Shown here piece by piece: positions 1 through 5,622 of a DNA stretch of 5,699 nt. The translations under genes were made by a program, and so were the position numbers. Origin of the DNA: JBBDWZ01 sp050732575 (GTDB lineage Bacteria > Gemmatimonadota > Gemmatimonadetes > Longimicrobiales > RSA9); assembly GCA_050732575.1 (NCBI GenBank), contig JBOHRF010000346.1, forward strand, positions 1 to 5,699. Direction: 5' to 3'. How positions within the stretch are numbered: the first letter of the stretch is position 1; each line of letters begins with the position of its first letter. The notes below the pieces were generated by a model that was given only the letters and a program-made list of their open reading frames with translations, was not told where the DNA came from and made no database searches.

Positions 1-502
1 CTCCGGACTCAGCAACGGCTATGTCACGCAAGACCTGCAGGGCCAGGTGCCGGGCACGCAGATCTACTACTCGATTCAGGGTAACATCTTGCGTCCGGGC
101 GAGGTCGTACCCAATGCCGTGCGCGCATTCCTGCAGACCAAGGGCGCGCTCACCGATCGAGTGATGGCGGCCCTGGAAACAGCCGACCATTTCGGCGGCG
201 ACAGCCGCTGCTCCTGCCCGCCGCTCACCGTGGACAGACCCGCGATTCCGTGTGAAGGCAAGACATCGCACATCGCCTACATCTTGATGTCGGAAAAAAG
301 CGATGCGCTGGGTGAAGGCACGCCGCGTGCCGACAACTCGTGGGCACACAACAACGGCAAGTACAAGATGTACATCACAGTCACGCAGCCGGGACAGGGC
401 GGACCTAACCAGATCAAGGCGAGTGAAAACTTGAATCCGGTAAAAACACTGCGCGTACGCTACGACGCGTGGCGCAAACTCCAACCGGCCTCGTTCCGAT
501 GA
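1..502 (+). CDS. DUF1028 family protein (Ntn-hydrolase-like fold), 3' part only
   Basis: The reading frame is open from base 2 to the TGA at 500-502 and gives 166 residues, so the true start lies before the window. The first in-frame GTG (47) is not a credible start because protein-like sequence continues before it (SGLSNGYVTQDLQGQ). The body has the DUF1028 pattern: a glycine-rich stretch, GNIL, an alpha-helical AVRAFLQTKGALTDRVMAALE segment, GGDSRC, and a C-terminal NPVKTLRVRYDAWR like the family's closing NPV-x-LR-x-(F/Y)DAW. Family knowledge: DUF1028 proteins are predicted Ntn-hydrolase-fold enzymes with an N-terminal nucleophile. That part is outside the window and no substrate is established. 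Three cysteines (C-x-C after GGDSR, and PC about 13 residues on) could form disulfides if the protein is exported, which would suit its secreted neighbour. The stop overlaps the next start (ATGA), so the two genes are probably co-transcribed. Confidence 0.75.
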   Translation, partial: SGLSNGYVTQDLQGQVPGTQIYYSIQGNILRPGEVVPNAVRAFLQTKGALTDRVMAALETADHFGGDSRCSCPPLTVDRPAIPCEGKTSHIAYILMSEKSDALGEGTPRADNSWAHNNGKYKMYITVTQPGQGGPNQIKASENLNPVKTLRVRYDAWRKLQPASFR

Positions 503-1155
503 ATCGCCCTGTTTTGGTGTGCGCGCTTGCCCTGACGGCTTCCGTACTGGGCAGCACGGCAGCCAGTGCGCAACGAGGCGGACGCGGCGGACGCGGCGGC
601 ATTCGGATCATGACGCTCACATCGTCAGCCTTCAGCGATGGCGGCACGATCCCGCTGAAACACGCGCAGCCCGGACGCGACCTGTCACCGCCGCTGGCCT
701 GGACCAACGCTCCCGACTCTACCGTGAGCTTCGTGCTGATCGTGCATGATGCGGATGCGGCCGTTGGAGATGGACTCGACGATGTGCTGCACTGGCTGGT
801 CTGGAACATCCCCGGCAGCGCCCTATCACTGCCTGAGGGAATGCCGCAGGGGCCACAGATGGAAATGCCGGGCACACTGCCGATGGTGGCGAGTGGCAGT
901 GGTCGTGGCAATGCTGCTCCCATGTTGCGGCAGATCAGCGTGAGCGGGCCGTACTATCGCGGACCGGCGGCGCCCGCCAGCGGTCCCGCGCATCACTACA
1001 TGTTCGAGCTATACGCACTCGACAGTATGATCAACGTGCAGCCCGTGGGCATGACGGCAGCGGCCACACGTGCCGCAGTCATGGATGCCATGAAGACGCA
1101 CATCCGCGGCAAGGCCGTGCTGGTCGGGTTGTTCCGGCGCCCGTCACCAGATTAA
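499..1155 (+). CDS. Secreted PEBP / YbhB-YbcL-like (Raf kinase inhibitor-like) protein
   Basis: The ATG at 499 overlaps the upstream stop as ATGA and begins a clear Sec signal peptide: MNR, a hydrophobic core at about residues 4-20, and cleavage after ASA (22-24). A GTG 30 bases earlier would bury the signal peptide behind extra residues, so 499 is preferred. The 218-aa product matches bacterial phosphatidylethanolamine-binding proteins: LTSSAFSDGGTIP (40-52), DLSPPLAW (61-68), an HDADAA stretch (83-88) in place of the usual DPDAP, HWLVWNIP (98-105), LPEG (111-114), SGPYYRGPAAP...GPAHHYMFELYALD (149-175), and the end ...MKTHIRGKAVLVGLF. The anion-pocket aspartates (84, 86) and histidines (98, 165/166) are present. 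Unusual points are an RGG-RGG-RGG tract just after the cleavage site and about 30 Met/Gly/Ser-rich residues (115-145) before the GP motif. Ligand and role are unknown; a periplasmic location is inferred. Confidence 0.88.
   Translation: MNRPVLVCALALTASVLGSTAASAQRGGRGGRGGIRIMTLTSSAFSDGGTIPLKHAQPGRDLSPPLAWTNAPDSTVSFVLIVHDADAAVGDGLDDVLHWLVWNIPGSALSLPEGMPQGPQMEMPGTLPMVASGSGRGNAAPMLRQISVSGPYYRGPAAPASGPAHHYMFELYALDSMINVQPVGMTAAATRAAVMDAMKTHIRGKAVLVGLFRRPSPD
574..600 (+). repeat. Three 9-bp in-frame units encoding RGG-RGG-RGG
   Basis: Units CGAGGCGGA, CGCGGCGGA and CGCGGCGGC are in tandem and in frame. They encode residues 26-34 of the PEBP-like protein, directly after the predicted signal-peptidase site and the Gln that follows it. 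The tract forms a basic, flexible N-terminus on the mature protein. Slippage could change its copy number without shifting frame. Confidence 0.85.
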
Positions 1156-1540
1156 GCGTCAAGCCGGGCGACTCGAACGAATCCAGCGCTGCCCGCAGGC
1201 ACCGACCATCCTGGCCATGGCGTTCAGTAGTGCGCGGTTCTGTGCAGCCCGGTGTCCAACATCTCAATTGATGCAGGTGATGCGTGCCGCTGCGATGTTG
1301 AGCGCGCCTGTGGTCGTCAATATCTCAATCGTTTTCGCCGCCGTCGATCGTTTGAGATGTTTATGCCCTGGACGGTACCCAATATCTCACGCGCGGCTCG
1401 CGGCTGCGTCGATTGAGATCTTTTTGCGCGCCCGCACCACCGGCCAGACCAACGGTAATGCTTCCGGGTGCGGCGGAATCGTACGTCGTGTGGTGCTCGG
1501 CGGCTGCGGGCGCCACTGAAAGCATTTTGGCCACGATGCC
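1156..1540. other. Non-coding gap between convergent genes
   Basis: These 385 bases separate the PEBP-like gene from the converging M20 gene. Frames that stay open here encode low-complexity, Arg/Ala/Cys-rich sequence with no family resemblance and no ribosome-binding site, so I call no gene. The middle (about 1256-1425) holds three spaced inverted-repeat units, listed separately. The first ~100 bases and the last ~115 bases show nothing recognisable. No clean GC-stem-plus-T-tract terminator was seen right after either stop codon. Confidence 0.6.
1256..1425. repeat. Three spaced imperfect inverted-repeat (stem-loop) units
   Basis: Left arms share (C/T)CAA(C/T)ATCTCA, with ATCTCA at 1261, 1322 and 1384, giving a period of 61-62 bp. 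Each is followed after 30-37 bp by a right arm: TTGAGCG at 1298, TTGAGAT at 1352, TTGAGAT at 1413. In unit 2, ATCTCAATCG (1322-1331) faces CGTTTGAGAT (1349-1358), a 10-bp stem with one mismatch that can extend outward with A-T pairs. The right arm of unit 3, CGATTGAGAT (1410-1419), is the exact reverse complement of the left arm of unit 2, so arms could also pair between units. Unit 3 is followed by CTTTTT (1420-1425), so it could act as a weak terminator for plus-strand transcription from the PEBP-like gene. The interior sequences differ between units. REP-like element, tandem terminator or protein-binding array all remain possible. Confidence 0.6.
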
Positions 1541-3073
1541 TTACGCCAGCGAGTAGAAGAAGTCCACGAACGAGCCCGCCGCGCCATCCATACCGGCGAC
1601 CTTGGGATTGCTCGATTCCACGATCCAGTATTCATCGGGCGCGTGTGCACCACCGCCGTGGCCCAGGCCGAACTGCCCGGCCGCAAGCCCCAGCGGCGGC
1701 GCCGTGAACGTGGCGCCTGGCCACGAACCCGCGAGTCGCGGCCAGAGCAGCGGATCGATCCCCGACTTTCTGTAGGTCGCCAGCATCGCCTGCACGAGCT
1801 TCGAATCGGCGGACGTCTCGGTGGGATCATAACCGCCTGTCATGTTCACCTCGATGTCGCCAAATCCGTGTTTGGCCAGGTGCGCTTTCAGCAGCGCGAG
1901 CGTTTCCCTGGCAGTCATGTCGGGCACCAGGCGAACGTCGATCTTGGCCACCGCGCGGTGCGGCAGAATCGTCTTCCCGCCAGGACCGGTGTAACCGCCC
2001 ACCAGTCCCTCGATGTTAATGGTGGGCTGAGACACGAGTCTCACCAGCGAGTCGTGCCACGATTCGTCCGCGATCCAGCGCTGCACCCCCAGATTCCGCT
2101 TGGTTGTAGCCTCATTCATCTTCGGAATCGCCTCTTCCAGGATCCGGCGTTGCGCCGCTGTGAGTGGACGCACCTTGTCGTACATGCCGTCCACGGCCAG
2201 CGAATGACCGTCGGCTTTCTTCAGCGTGCTCAGTGCCTGCACCAGGTGCCAGGCCGGGCTGTCGACTTGCGCGGCCAGGCTCGAATGGATGTCCTTGCTG
2301 GGACCACGTCCCCATTTCTCACCCGACGATACGAGCTCGAGCTCGATGATGCCCTTGGCGCCCAGGTTCACCTGCACGGCCCCGTTCAGATCCTGATTGC
2401 CGAGCGGAATGATGATGCCGACCGACTTGCGCAACGCGGCCTCGATCTCGGGCTTGAAGGCAATCTGCGAAAAATTGGGCGATCCAATCTCCTCCTCGCC
2501 CTCGCACACCAGCACGATGTTGATGGGCAGCTTCACACCAGCGGCCCGGAACGCGTGCAGCGCGGCTAAGCACGCCATCTGCGGGCCCTTGGTATTGGTT
2601 GCGCCGCGTCCAATCATGACCTTCCCCACGCCCGGCCGCTCGATCATCCGTCCCTCCAGTGGCGGCGAGCTCCACTCGGCCGGGTCGTACTGCTTTACAT
2701 CGTACATGAAATAAATGGCCAGGGTTGTGCGCGCGCCGTTGTCCAGCATGCCAAACACACCCGGTTTGCCGCGCGTGGGCACCAGCTCGACCCGGCTGAA
2801 CCCCGCATCCCGCGCCAGCTTGGCCATGTATTCGGCGCCCGCCGGATAGTTCAGGTCTTCCGCAGCGATCGAGGGCAGCGCGATCCATTCGCGTAGCACG
2901 CGCAGCGTGTCGGCGTGCTGCGCGCCGATCTGCGCGATGACTTTGTCGCGATCGTCAGCCGAGCCGAACGGCATGTTCACATCGCCCAGCGAGAGAACGG
3001 CCGCTCCCGCCATGGCATTCTGGAGGAAGTCTCGCCGGCTGACGCCTGACGGTTGCGTGGGCTCGCGGTGCAT
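1541..3073 (-). CDS. Tat-exported M20-family metallopeptidase homologue with altered metal site
   Basis: The start at 3073 is set by a strong Shine-Dalgarno (AAGGAGA, 7 bases upstream) and by a Tat signal right after it: SRRDFL at residues 12-17, then the hydrophobic AMAGAAVLSLG. Upstream in-frame codons read into the neighbour's promoter and are rejected. The 510-aa product has the M20 architecture. The catalytic domain includes MYDVKQYDPAEWSSPPLEG (123-141), GRGATNTKGP (155-164) and EGEEEIGS (191-198). The lid domain is marked by KDIHSS with His263, and PHRAVAKIDVRLVP opens the return to the catalytic domain. The end carries GGGAHAPDE with His477. Compared with human CNDP2, the catalytic Asp (125) and Glu pair (194/195) and the last His (477) are kept. 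The HxD histidine is Met123, the bridging Asp is Asn160, and the third acidic ligand falls in a GNQD stretch (225-228). The fold is secure, but metal-dependent peptidase activity is not. Expected location: periplasm. Confidence 0.87.
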   Translation of the reverse strand: MHREPTQPSGVSRRDFLQNAMAGAAVLSLGDVNMPFGSADDRDKVIAQIGAQHADTLRVLREWIALPSIAAEDLNYPAGAEYMAKLARDAGFSRVELVPTRGKPGVFGMLDNGARTTLAIYFMYDVKQYDPAEWSSPPLEGRMIERPGVGKVMIGRGATNTKGPQMACLAALHAFRAAGVKLPINIVLVCEGEEEIGSPNFSQIAFKPEIEAALRKSVGIIIPLGNQDLNGAVQVNLGAKGIIELELVSSGEKWGRGPSKDIHSSLAAQVDSPAWHLVQALSTLKKADGHSLAVDGMYDKVRPLTAAQRRILEEAIPKMNEATTKRNLGVQRWIADESWHDSLVRLVSQPTINIEGLVGGYTGPGGKTILPHRAVAKIDVRLVPDMTARETLALLKAHLAKHGFGDIEVNMTGGYDPTETSADSKLVQAMLATYRKSGIDPLLWPRLAGSWPGATFTAPPLGLAAGQFGLGHGGGAHAPDEYWIVESSNPKVAGMDGAAGSFVDFFYSLA

Positions 3074-3080
3074 GGCCGGG

Positions 3081-3087
3081 TCTCCTT
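3081..3087 (-). promoter_or_regulatory. Strong ribosome-binding site of the M20 gene
   Basis: On the minus strand AAGGAGA lies 7 bases before the ATG at 3073. It decides this start over longer in-frame extensions that reach 3193. Confidence 0.85.
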
Positions 3088-3142
3088 CGAACGGGATGGT
3101 GCAGTGGGATCGCGCAGAGTATGGGCTCAAGGAGTCTAGCGC

Positions 3143-3160
3143 GCCACGGCCGGCCGTGGC
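3143..3160. promoter_or_regulatory. Perfect 18-bp palindrome in the divergent intergenic region
   Basis: GCCACGGCCGGCCGTGGC is identical to its own reverse complement over all 18 bases. It sits immediately upstream of the -35 element of the XRE operon and about 70 bases upstream of the M20 start. With no loop it is a poor hairpin, so a dimeric regulator's site is the simplest reading. Which gene it controls cannot be read from the sequence. Confidence 0.55.
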
Positions 3161-3189
3161 TTGACGTCGTGTACTGTGTAGTATATAGT
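3161..3189 (+). promoter_or_regulatory. Near-consensus sigma-70-type promoter of the XRE operon (leaderless)
   Basis: The -35 is TTGACG (3161-3166) and the -10 is TATAGT (3184-3189), separated by 17 bp; each matches 5 of 6 consensus bases. The expected transcription start is at about 3196, one base before the ATG at 3197, and there is no Shine-Dalgarno, so the mRNA is predicted to be leaderless. Confidence 0.75.
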
Positions 3190-3194
3190 ACACA
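3169..3194. promoter_or_regulatory. Operator over the -10 of the XRE operon (probable autoregulation)
   Basis: TGTGTAGTATATAGTACACA (3175-3194) is symmetric at 18 of 20 positions; only the paired bases 7 and 14 break symmetry. An extra half-site GTGTAC (3169-3174) precedes it, and GTGTACT (3169-3175) also pairs with AGTACAC (3187-3193) at a wider spacing. The sites cover the spacer and the -10, so a bound dimer would block RNA polymerase. The XRE protein encoded two bases further on is the natural candidate repressor; this is inference from position. Confidence 0.7.
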
Positions 3195-3196
3195 AT

Positions 3197-3559
3197 ATGG
3201 GCAGGATTGAGTCACTGGGGGACTTCCTGCGCGCACGACGGGAAGAACTGCGCGCTTCCGATCCGCGTTATTCGGTACGTCAGGTAGCCGAGCGTCTGGG
3301 TATTGAGCCGAGCTACCTGAGCAAAGTAGAGCGCGACATTGGCTCGCCGCCCTCGGAGCAGACGCTGGCGCGGCTGGCGTCGGATCTGAGACTCGATGTG
3401 GATGTGGTGTTGGCCCTGGCCGGCAAGGTCTCAGCGGATGTGCAGCAGGCGATTCGTAAACGGCCGCAGTTATTTGCCCAGCTGATACGGGAGCTGCGCC
3501 ACGCGCCGGACAGCATTTTGGTGCGCGTGGTCAGGGAAGTCCGCGATGGTGAATGGTGA
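3197..3559 (+). CDS. XRE-family HTH transcriptional regulator (antitoxin-like)
   Basis: This 120-aa protein carries one Cro/C1-type helix-turn-helix: LGDFLRARREEL (7-18), SVRQVAERLGIEPSYLSKVERD (26-47) covering helices 2-3, then PPSEQTLARLASDLRLDVDVVLALAGK (51-77). A short C-terminal helical tail (about 82-120) contains IRKRPQLFAQLIREL and ends VREVRDGEW, a tail I associate with small XRE regulators that precede ImmA/IrrE-type or toxin-like partners. The ATG at 3197 is the only Met in the protein. It has no Shine-Dalgarno and sits at the predicted transcription start, consistent with leaderless translation. The next gene begins 24 bp after its stop. A palindrome covers its own promoter, so autorepression is likely. 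The DNA-binding role is well supported; the antitoxin or stress-sensor role is inferred. Confidence 0.88.
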   Translation: MGRIESLGDFLRARREELRASDPRYSVRQVAERLGIEPSYLSKVERDIGSPPSEQTLARLASDLRLDVDVVLALAGKVSADVQQAIRKRPQLFAQLIRELRHAPDSILVRVVREVRDGEW

Positions 3560-3573
3560 ACCGTCAAATGATC

Positions 3574-3579
3574 GAGAGG
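3574..3579 (+). promoter_or_regulatory. Ribosome-binding site of the unknown-function gene
   Basis: GAGAGG lies 4 bases before the ATG at 3584. The spacing is slightly short but acceptable, and it supports this start for the second gene of the XRE operon. Confidence 0.6.
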
Positions 3580-3583
3580 TTCT

Positions 3584-4585
3584 ATGGTTGAGCTGATAAA
3601 CGACGAACTCGTGTTCTCGTTTCCGAACGTGCACGCGCACGCGCTGTTACACGTTGCGTTCAAGCGAACGCTGCGCATTCCTGATGACGATCGTACTTAT
3701 CCACTGCCACCCGGGTTGGGCAACTTTCCGCTGCGCCATGTCGATGATTTCGGCGCACGCACACCGTCACACTGGACCAGGCGAGGCGGCGTGGCGTTGC
3801 CCATGTACCAGAGCGAAGCGCTGTGGCTGCATTTCTGGTCGCCCCACGCATTCCCGTTTGCCGTGAAAGTAGCGGCGGGCAAGATCAACGCGGTCACGGG
3901 AGAGAGTTGGGCGGAAGGCCTGGTGCGTGACCCACAGGACTACCTGTCCATCCCCGCGCAGCCCTGGCTGGATGGTTATTGCGTGCGCAAGGGCGTGATC
4001 CGGCAATTCGTCGCCCTGCCGCTGGGCAGCGGTTATTCCGTCGAGGAGCAGATCACGGGCAATGCGGAGCACGGCGGCGTCCAGCTGCTGGTGCACCCAT
4101 TGAAGGCATCGGCCTACCGCCCGCGACGGCAACTACGCGTGCCAGAGCTGCCCACCATGTTGTACGACCAACTCTGCGCGCCGGATGAATACACCATGGG
4201 ACTGGCAGCCGGGGGTCAGATGTCGCAGGAGGTCTACGAGGACACACAGGAATTCAACGACTGGGACCTGAGGCATCGTGGCCGTTGCTTCGTGCACCTG
4301 GCCAATTCGCTGACCTGGCGTGCCATCACGGGCGAGGATCCGCCCACCGTTCCCTTCACGTCCGCGGAATACACAAATGCCGGCCTGCCCTGGTTCGAGT
4401 ATTACGCCGATGGTCAGAAGGCGCTGGCCGGCGGCGGCATTCTGAACACGATTCGCAGTGTAACGCAAATCGGCCAGGCCAAGGGTGATGTGCCGTTACC
4501 CGAGAACCAGAGTGTGTCACCAGACAATATTGTAAAGCTGCGCGCTGACTTGGCGCACGCTGAAGTGCGCGAAGGCGCCTTCTGA
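3584..4585 (+). CDS. Conserved protein of unknown function, partner of the XRE regulator
   Basis: The 333-aa product has no signal peptide or membrane segment and is probably cytoplasmic. I know no function for it, though the pattern resembles a hypothetical-protein family seen in several soil phyla. Motif-like blocks in order are: IPDDDRTYPLPPGLGNFPL (32-50), MYQSEALWLHF (74-84), PFAVKVAAGKINAVTGE (91-107), PQDYLSIPAQPWLDG (117-131), IRQFVALPLGSGYSVEEQ (139-156), TGNAEHGGVQLLVHPLK (158-174), MGLAAGGQMSQEVYED (205-220), DWDLRHRGRCFVHLANS (226-242), TWRAITGEDPPT (244-255) and AGLPWFEYY (266-274). The density of Trp, Tyr, His and acidic residues in these blocks suggests an enzyme or binding protein, but no nuclease, protease (no HExxH), kinase or NTPase motif is visible. 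It follows the XRE gene by 24 bp with its own RBS, so the two form one operon. The tail from about 290 is polar and less structured. Confidence 0.85.
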   Translation: MVELINDELVFSFPNVHAHALLHVAFKRTLRIPDDDRTYPLPPGLGNFPLRHVDDFGARTPSHWTRRGGVALPMYQSEALWLHFWSPHAFPFAVKVAAGKINAVTGESWAEGLVRDPQDYLSIPAQPWLDGYCVRKGVIRQFVALPLGSGYSVEEQITGNAEHGGVQLLVHPLKASAYRPRRQLRVPELPTMLYDQLCAPDEYTMGLAAGGQMSQEVYEDTQEFNDWDLRHRGRCFVHLANSLTWRAITGEDPPTVPFTSAEYTNAGLPWFEYYADGQKALAGGGILNTIRSVTQIGQAKGDVPLPENQSVSPDNIVKLRADLAHAEVREGAF

Positions 4586-4610
4586 TGCCGGGCATTTGAC
4601 CTTGCGGTCA
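4585..4610. terminator. Paired small inverted repeats at a convergent gene junction (weak terminator candidate)
   Basis: Two short inverted repeats fill the 22-bp gap and the gene ends: ATGCC-G-GGCAT (4585-4595) and TGACC-TTGC-GGTCA (4597-4610). On the minus strand the second closes with a GCAA (GNRA-type) tetraloop and contains the DinB stop codon. Neither has a T-tract, so intrinsic termination would be weak at best. Confidence 0.3.
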
Positions 4611-5105
4611 GAGCTTCGATTGCTGGGAAGGCGCTTGACCTTCTCCGCGGGCAAGCGCCGCGCGAATATGCCCGAGGTGATGCGCGTTGTGCCATGCAAC
4701 CTTGTCGAATTCGTCGCGCAGCGTCCGTTCACCCATCGTGCTGTGGACAAAGCGACGATGGCCATCCTTCTCATAGTGCAAATCCGCGAAGTAGATGATC
4801 GCGCTGCGCACTGATTGGAACACTGCACGCGAGATCTCCAGCGGTACTCGCGTGTAGTCGAGTTCCCTCGCCCATACGTCCTGATCATAAACCATCAAGA
4901 GCGGGGTGGGCTCGCACAGAACCCGGCGGATGCGCTCGTACAGAACGGTTTCGCTGTCCGCCAGGTGGTGTAGCAGGAACCTGACGGACCACTTGCCGGG
5001 ACCGTACGTACGCAACAACGCGTCCTCGCCCAGCGCAAAAAAAACCAGAGTTTCATCACGCGTGGCCTCCAGATCGCGGATCAGATCCGCAGTGCTGTTG
5101 CTCAT
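4608..5105 (-). CDS. DinB-superfamily (DinB/YfiT-like) putative metal-binding protein
   Basis: The 165-aa all-helical product matches the DinB four-helix-bundle fold. An N-terminal helix is followed by GPGKWSVRFLLHHLADSE (35-52), a central helix pair, and a final helix with AWHNAHHLGHIRAAL (137-151). The metal triad expected for the family is present: His47, His139 and His143, the last two in HxxxH spacing. Family knowledge: DinB-fold proteins bind a divalent metal, and some (YfiT/BstA, mycothiol-dependent maleylpyruvate isomerase) are thiol-dependent S-transferases or isomerases; most are uncharacterised. The ATG at 5105 overlaps the stop of the upstream MarR gene as ATGA, so translation is coupled and the regulator probably controls it. 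A detoxification or thiol-stress role is suggested by that pairing but not shown. The length is normal for the family. Confidence 0.88.
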   Translation of the reverse strand: MSNSTADLIRDLEATRDETLVFFALGEDALLRTYGPGKWSVRFLLHHLADSETVLYERIRRVLCEPTPLLMVYDQDVWARELDYTRVPLEISRAVFQSVRSAIIYFADLHYEKDGHRRFVHSTMGERTLRDEFDKVAWHNAHHLGHIRAALARGEGQAPSQQSKL

Positions 5106-5614
5106 GGATCATCCTCAGTCACTTGCGCCAGTTCCCGCTCACGCGCCGCGCGCACCAGCGCCTCGATCAACACGACCAGCTGCCGCCGGGAAGCGGCGCT
5201 GAATCCCGAAAGCACCCTGGCATTCTCCGCCACAATGTCCGCCTCCACGCGCGCGTAACGGCGCGCACCTGCACCCGTCGCCTCCAACAAGATCGAACGC
5301 CCATCCGCTGGATTCCACGCTCGTTTCACTGCCTGCTTCCGCTCCAATCCACCGACCACGCGACTCAGCGTGCTCTTGTCCAGAAACATCTCCGCAGCCA
5401 GCTCATTGAGCGTGAGCGGGCCGCGCCTGATCAGTATCTCCAGCACATAACACTGCGTAACCGTCAAATCGTGATAGCCGACTCGATCCCGGTCCCGAAA
5501 CTGATACAAACGCAGCAGCTCGGTCATCACTGTATAGAGCGCGGCCGCGTCGCGTTCCAGCGTCGCGGGTCCCGCCTGCCTGGGTTGGGCGGGTGCTCCA
5601 ATATAGTTGCGCAT
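5102..5614 (-). CDS. MarR-family transcriptional regulator
   Basis: Starting at the ATG at 5614, the product is 170 aa. A dimerisation helix (about 18-44) precedes LTVTQCYVLEILIRRGPLTL (50-69), ELAAEMFLDKSTLSRVVGGLERK (71-93) with the recognition helix at 79-93, and a wing NPADGRSILLEAT (101-113). C-terminal helices complete the dimer interface. DKST-x-SR and DGR are hallmark MarR motifs. The frame stays open upstream, with a TTG at 5650 and then into a 9-bp repeat, but that extension is not MarR-like. The start at 5614 has no Shine-Dalgarno. A perfect inverted repeat spans the start codon, so self-repression is likely. One cysteine (55) lies in the first wHTH helix, not at the N-terminal position of OhrR redox regulators. 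The stop overlaps the DinB start. Confidence 0.9.
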   Translation of the reverse strand: MRNYIGAPAQPRQAGPATLERDAAALYTVMTELLRLYQFRDRDRVGYHDLTVTQCYVLEILIRRGPLTLNELAAEMFLDKSTLSRVVGGLERKQAVKRAWNPADGRSILLEATGAGARRYARVEADIVAENARVLSGFSAASRRQLVVLIEALVRAARERELAQVTEDDP

Positions 5615-5622
5615 AGCAACTA
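5604..5622. promoter_or_regulatory. MarR operator: perfect 7-bp inverted repeat over the MarR start codon
   Basis: TAGTTGC (5604-5610) and GCAACTA (5616-5622) are exact reverse complements separated by 5 bp, a spacing and content typical of MarR-dimer sites. The MarR ATG (5614-5612 on the minus strand) lies in the spacer. I see no convincing -35/-10 pair, so how the promoter and operator overlap is not settled. Binding here would block initiation or early elongation of the MarR-DinB operon. Confidence 0.7.

Noticed and set aside
469..498. GTG start at 469 for the PEBP-like gene
   Set aside because: It adds ten residues before a clean Sec signal peptide. The ATG at 499 gives the signal peptide at the true N-terminus and an ATGA overlap with the upstream stop.
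1254..1303. Integron attC site: GTCCAAC (1254-1260) and GTTGAGC (1297-1303) fit the R'' and R' core patterns
   Set aside because: Units 2 and 3 do not keep the AAC/GTT cores, the units are too close to enclose cassettes, and no integrase is seen. IntegronFinder on the whole genome would settle it.
1217..1519. 100-codon plus-strand open frame in the intergenic gap
   Set aside because: It has low-complexity, Ala/Arg/Cys-rich composition, crosses the inverted-repeat units, has no RBS and resembles no family.
1643..2569. 308-codon plus-strand open frame opposite the M20 gene
   Set aside because: It is antisense to a well-supported M20 protein and its translation is Arg/His/Gln-rich without recognisable motifs, as expected of a shadow frame in GC-rich DNA.
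3074..3193. Longer N-terminus for the M20 gene starting at 3193 on the minus strand
   Set aside because: It would begin inside the XRE operator. The extra 40 residues show no M20 or signal character, and the start at 3073 has a strong RBS followed directly by the Tat motif.
3568..3591. Seven-codon mini-ORF overlapping the RBS and start of the unknown-function gene
   Set aside because: It has no RBS of its own, and such a short frame is expected by chance. It could be a coupling leader, but nothing in the sequence supports that beyond its position.
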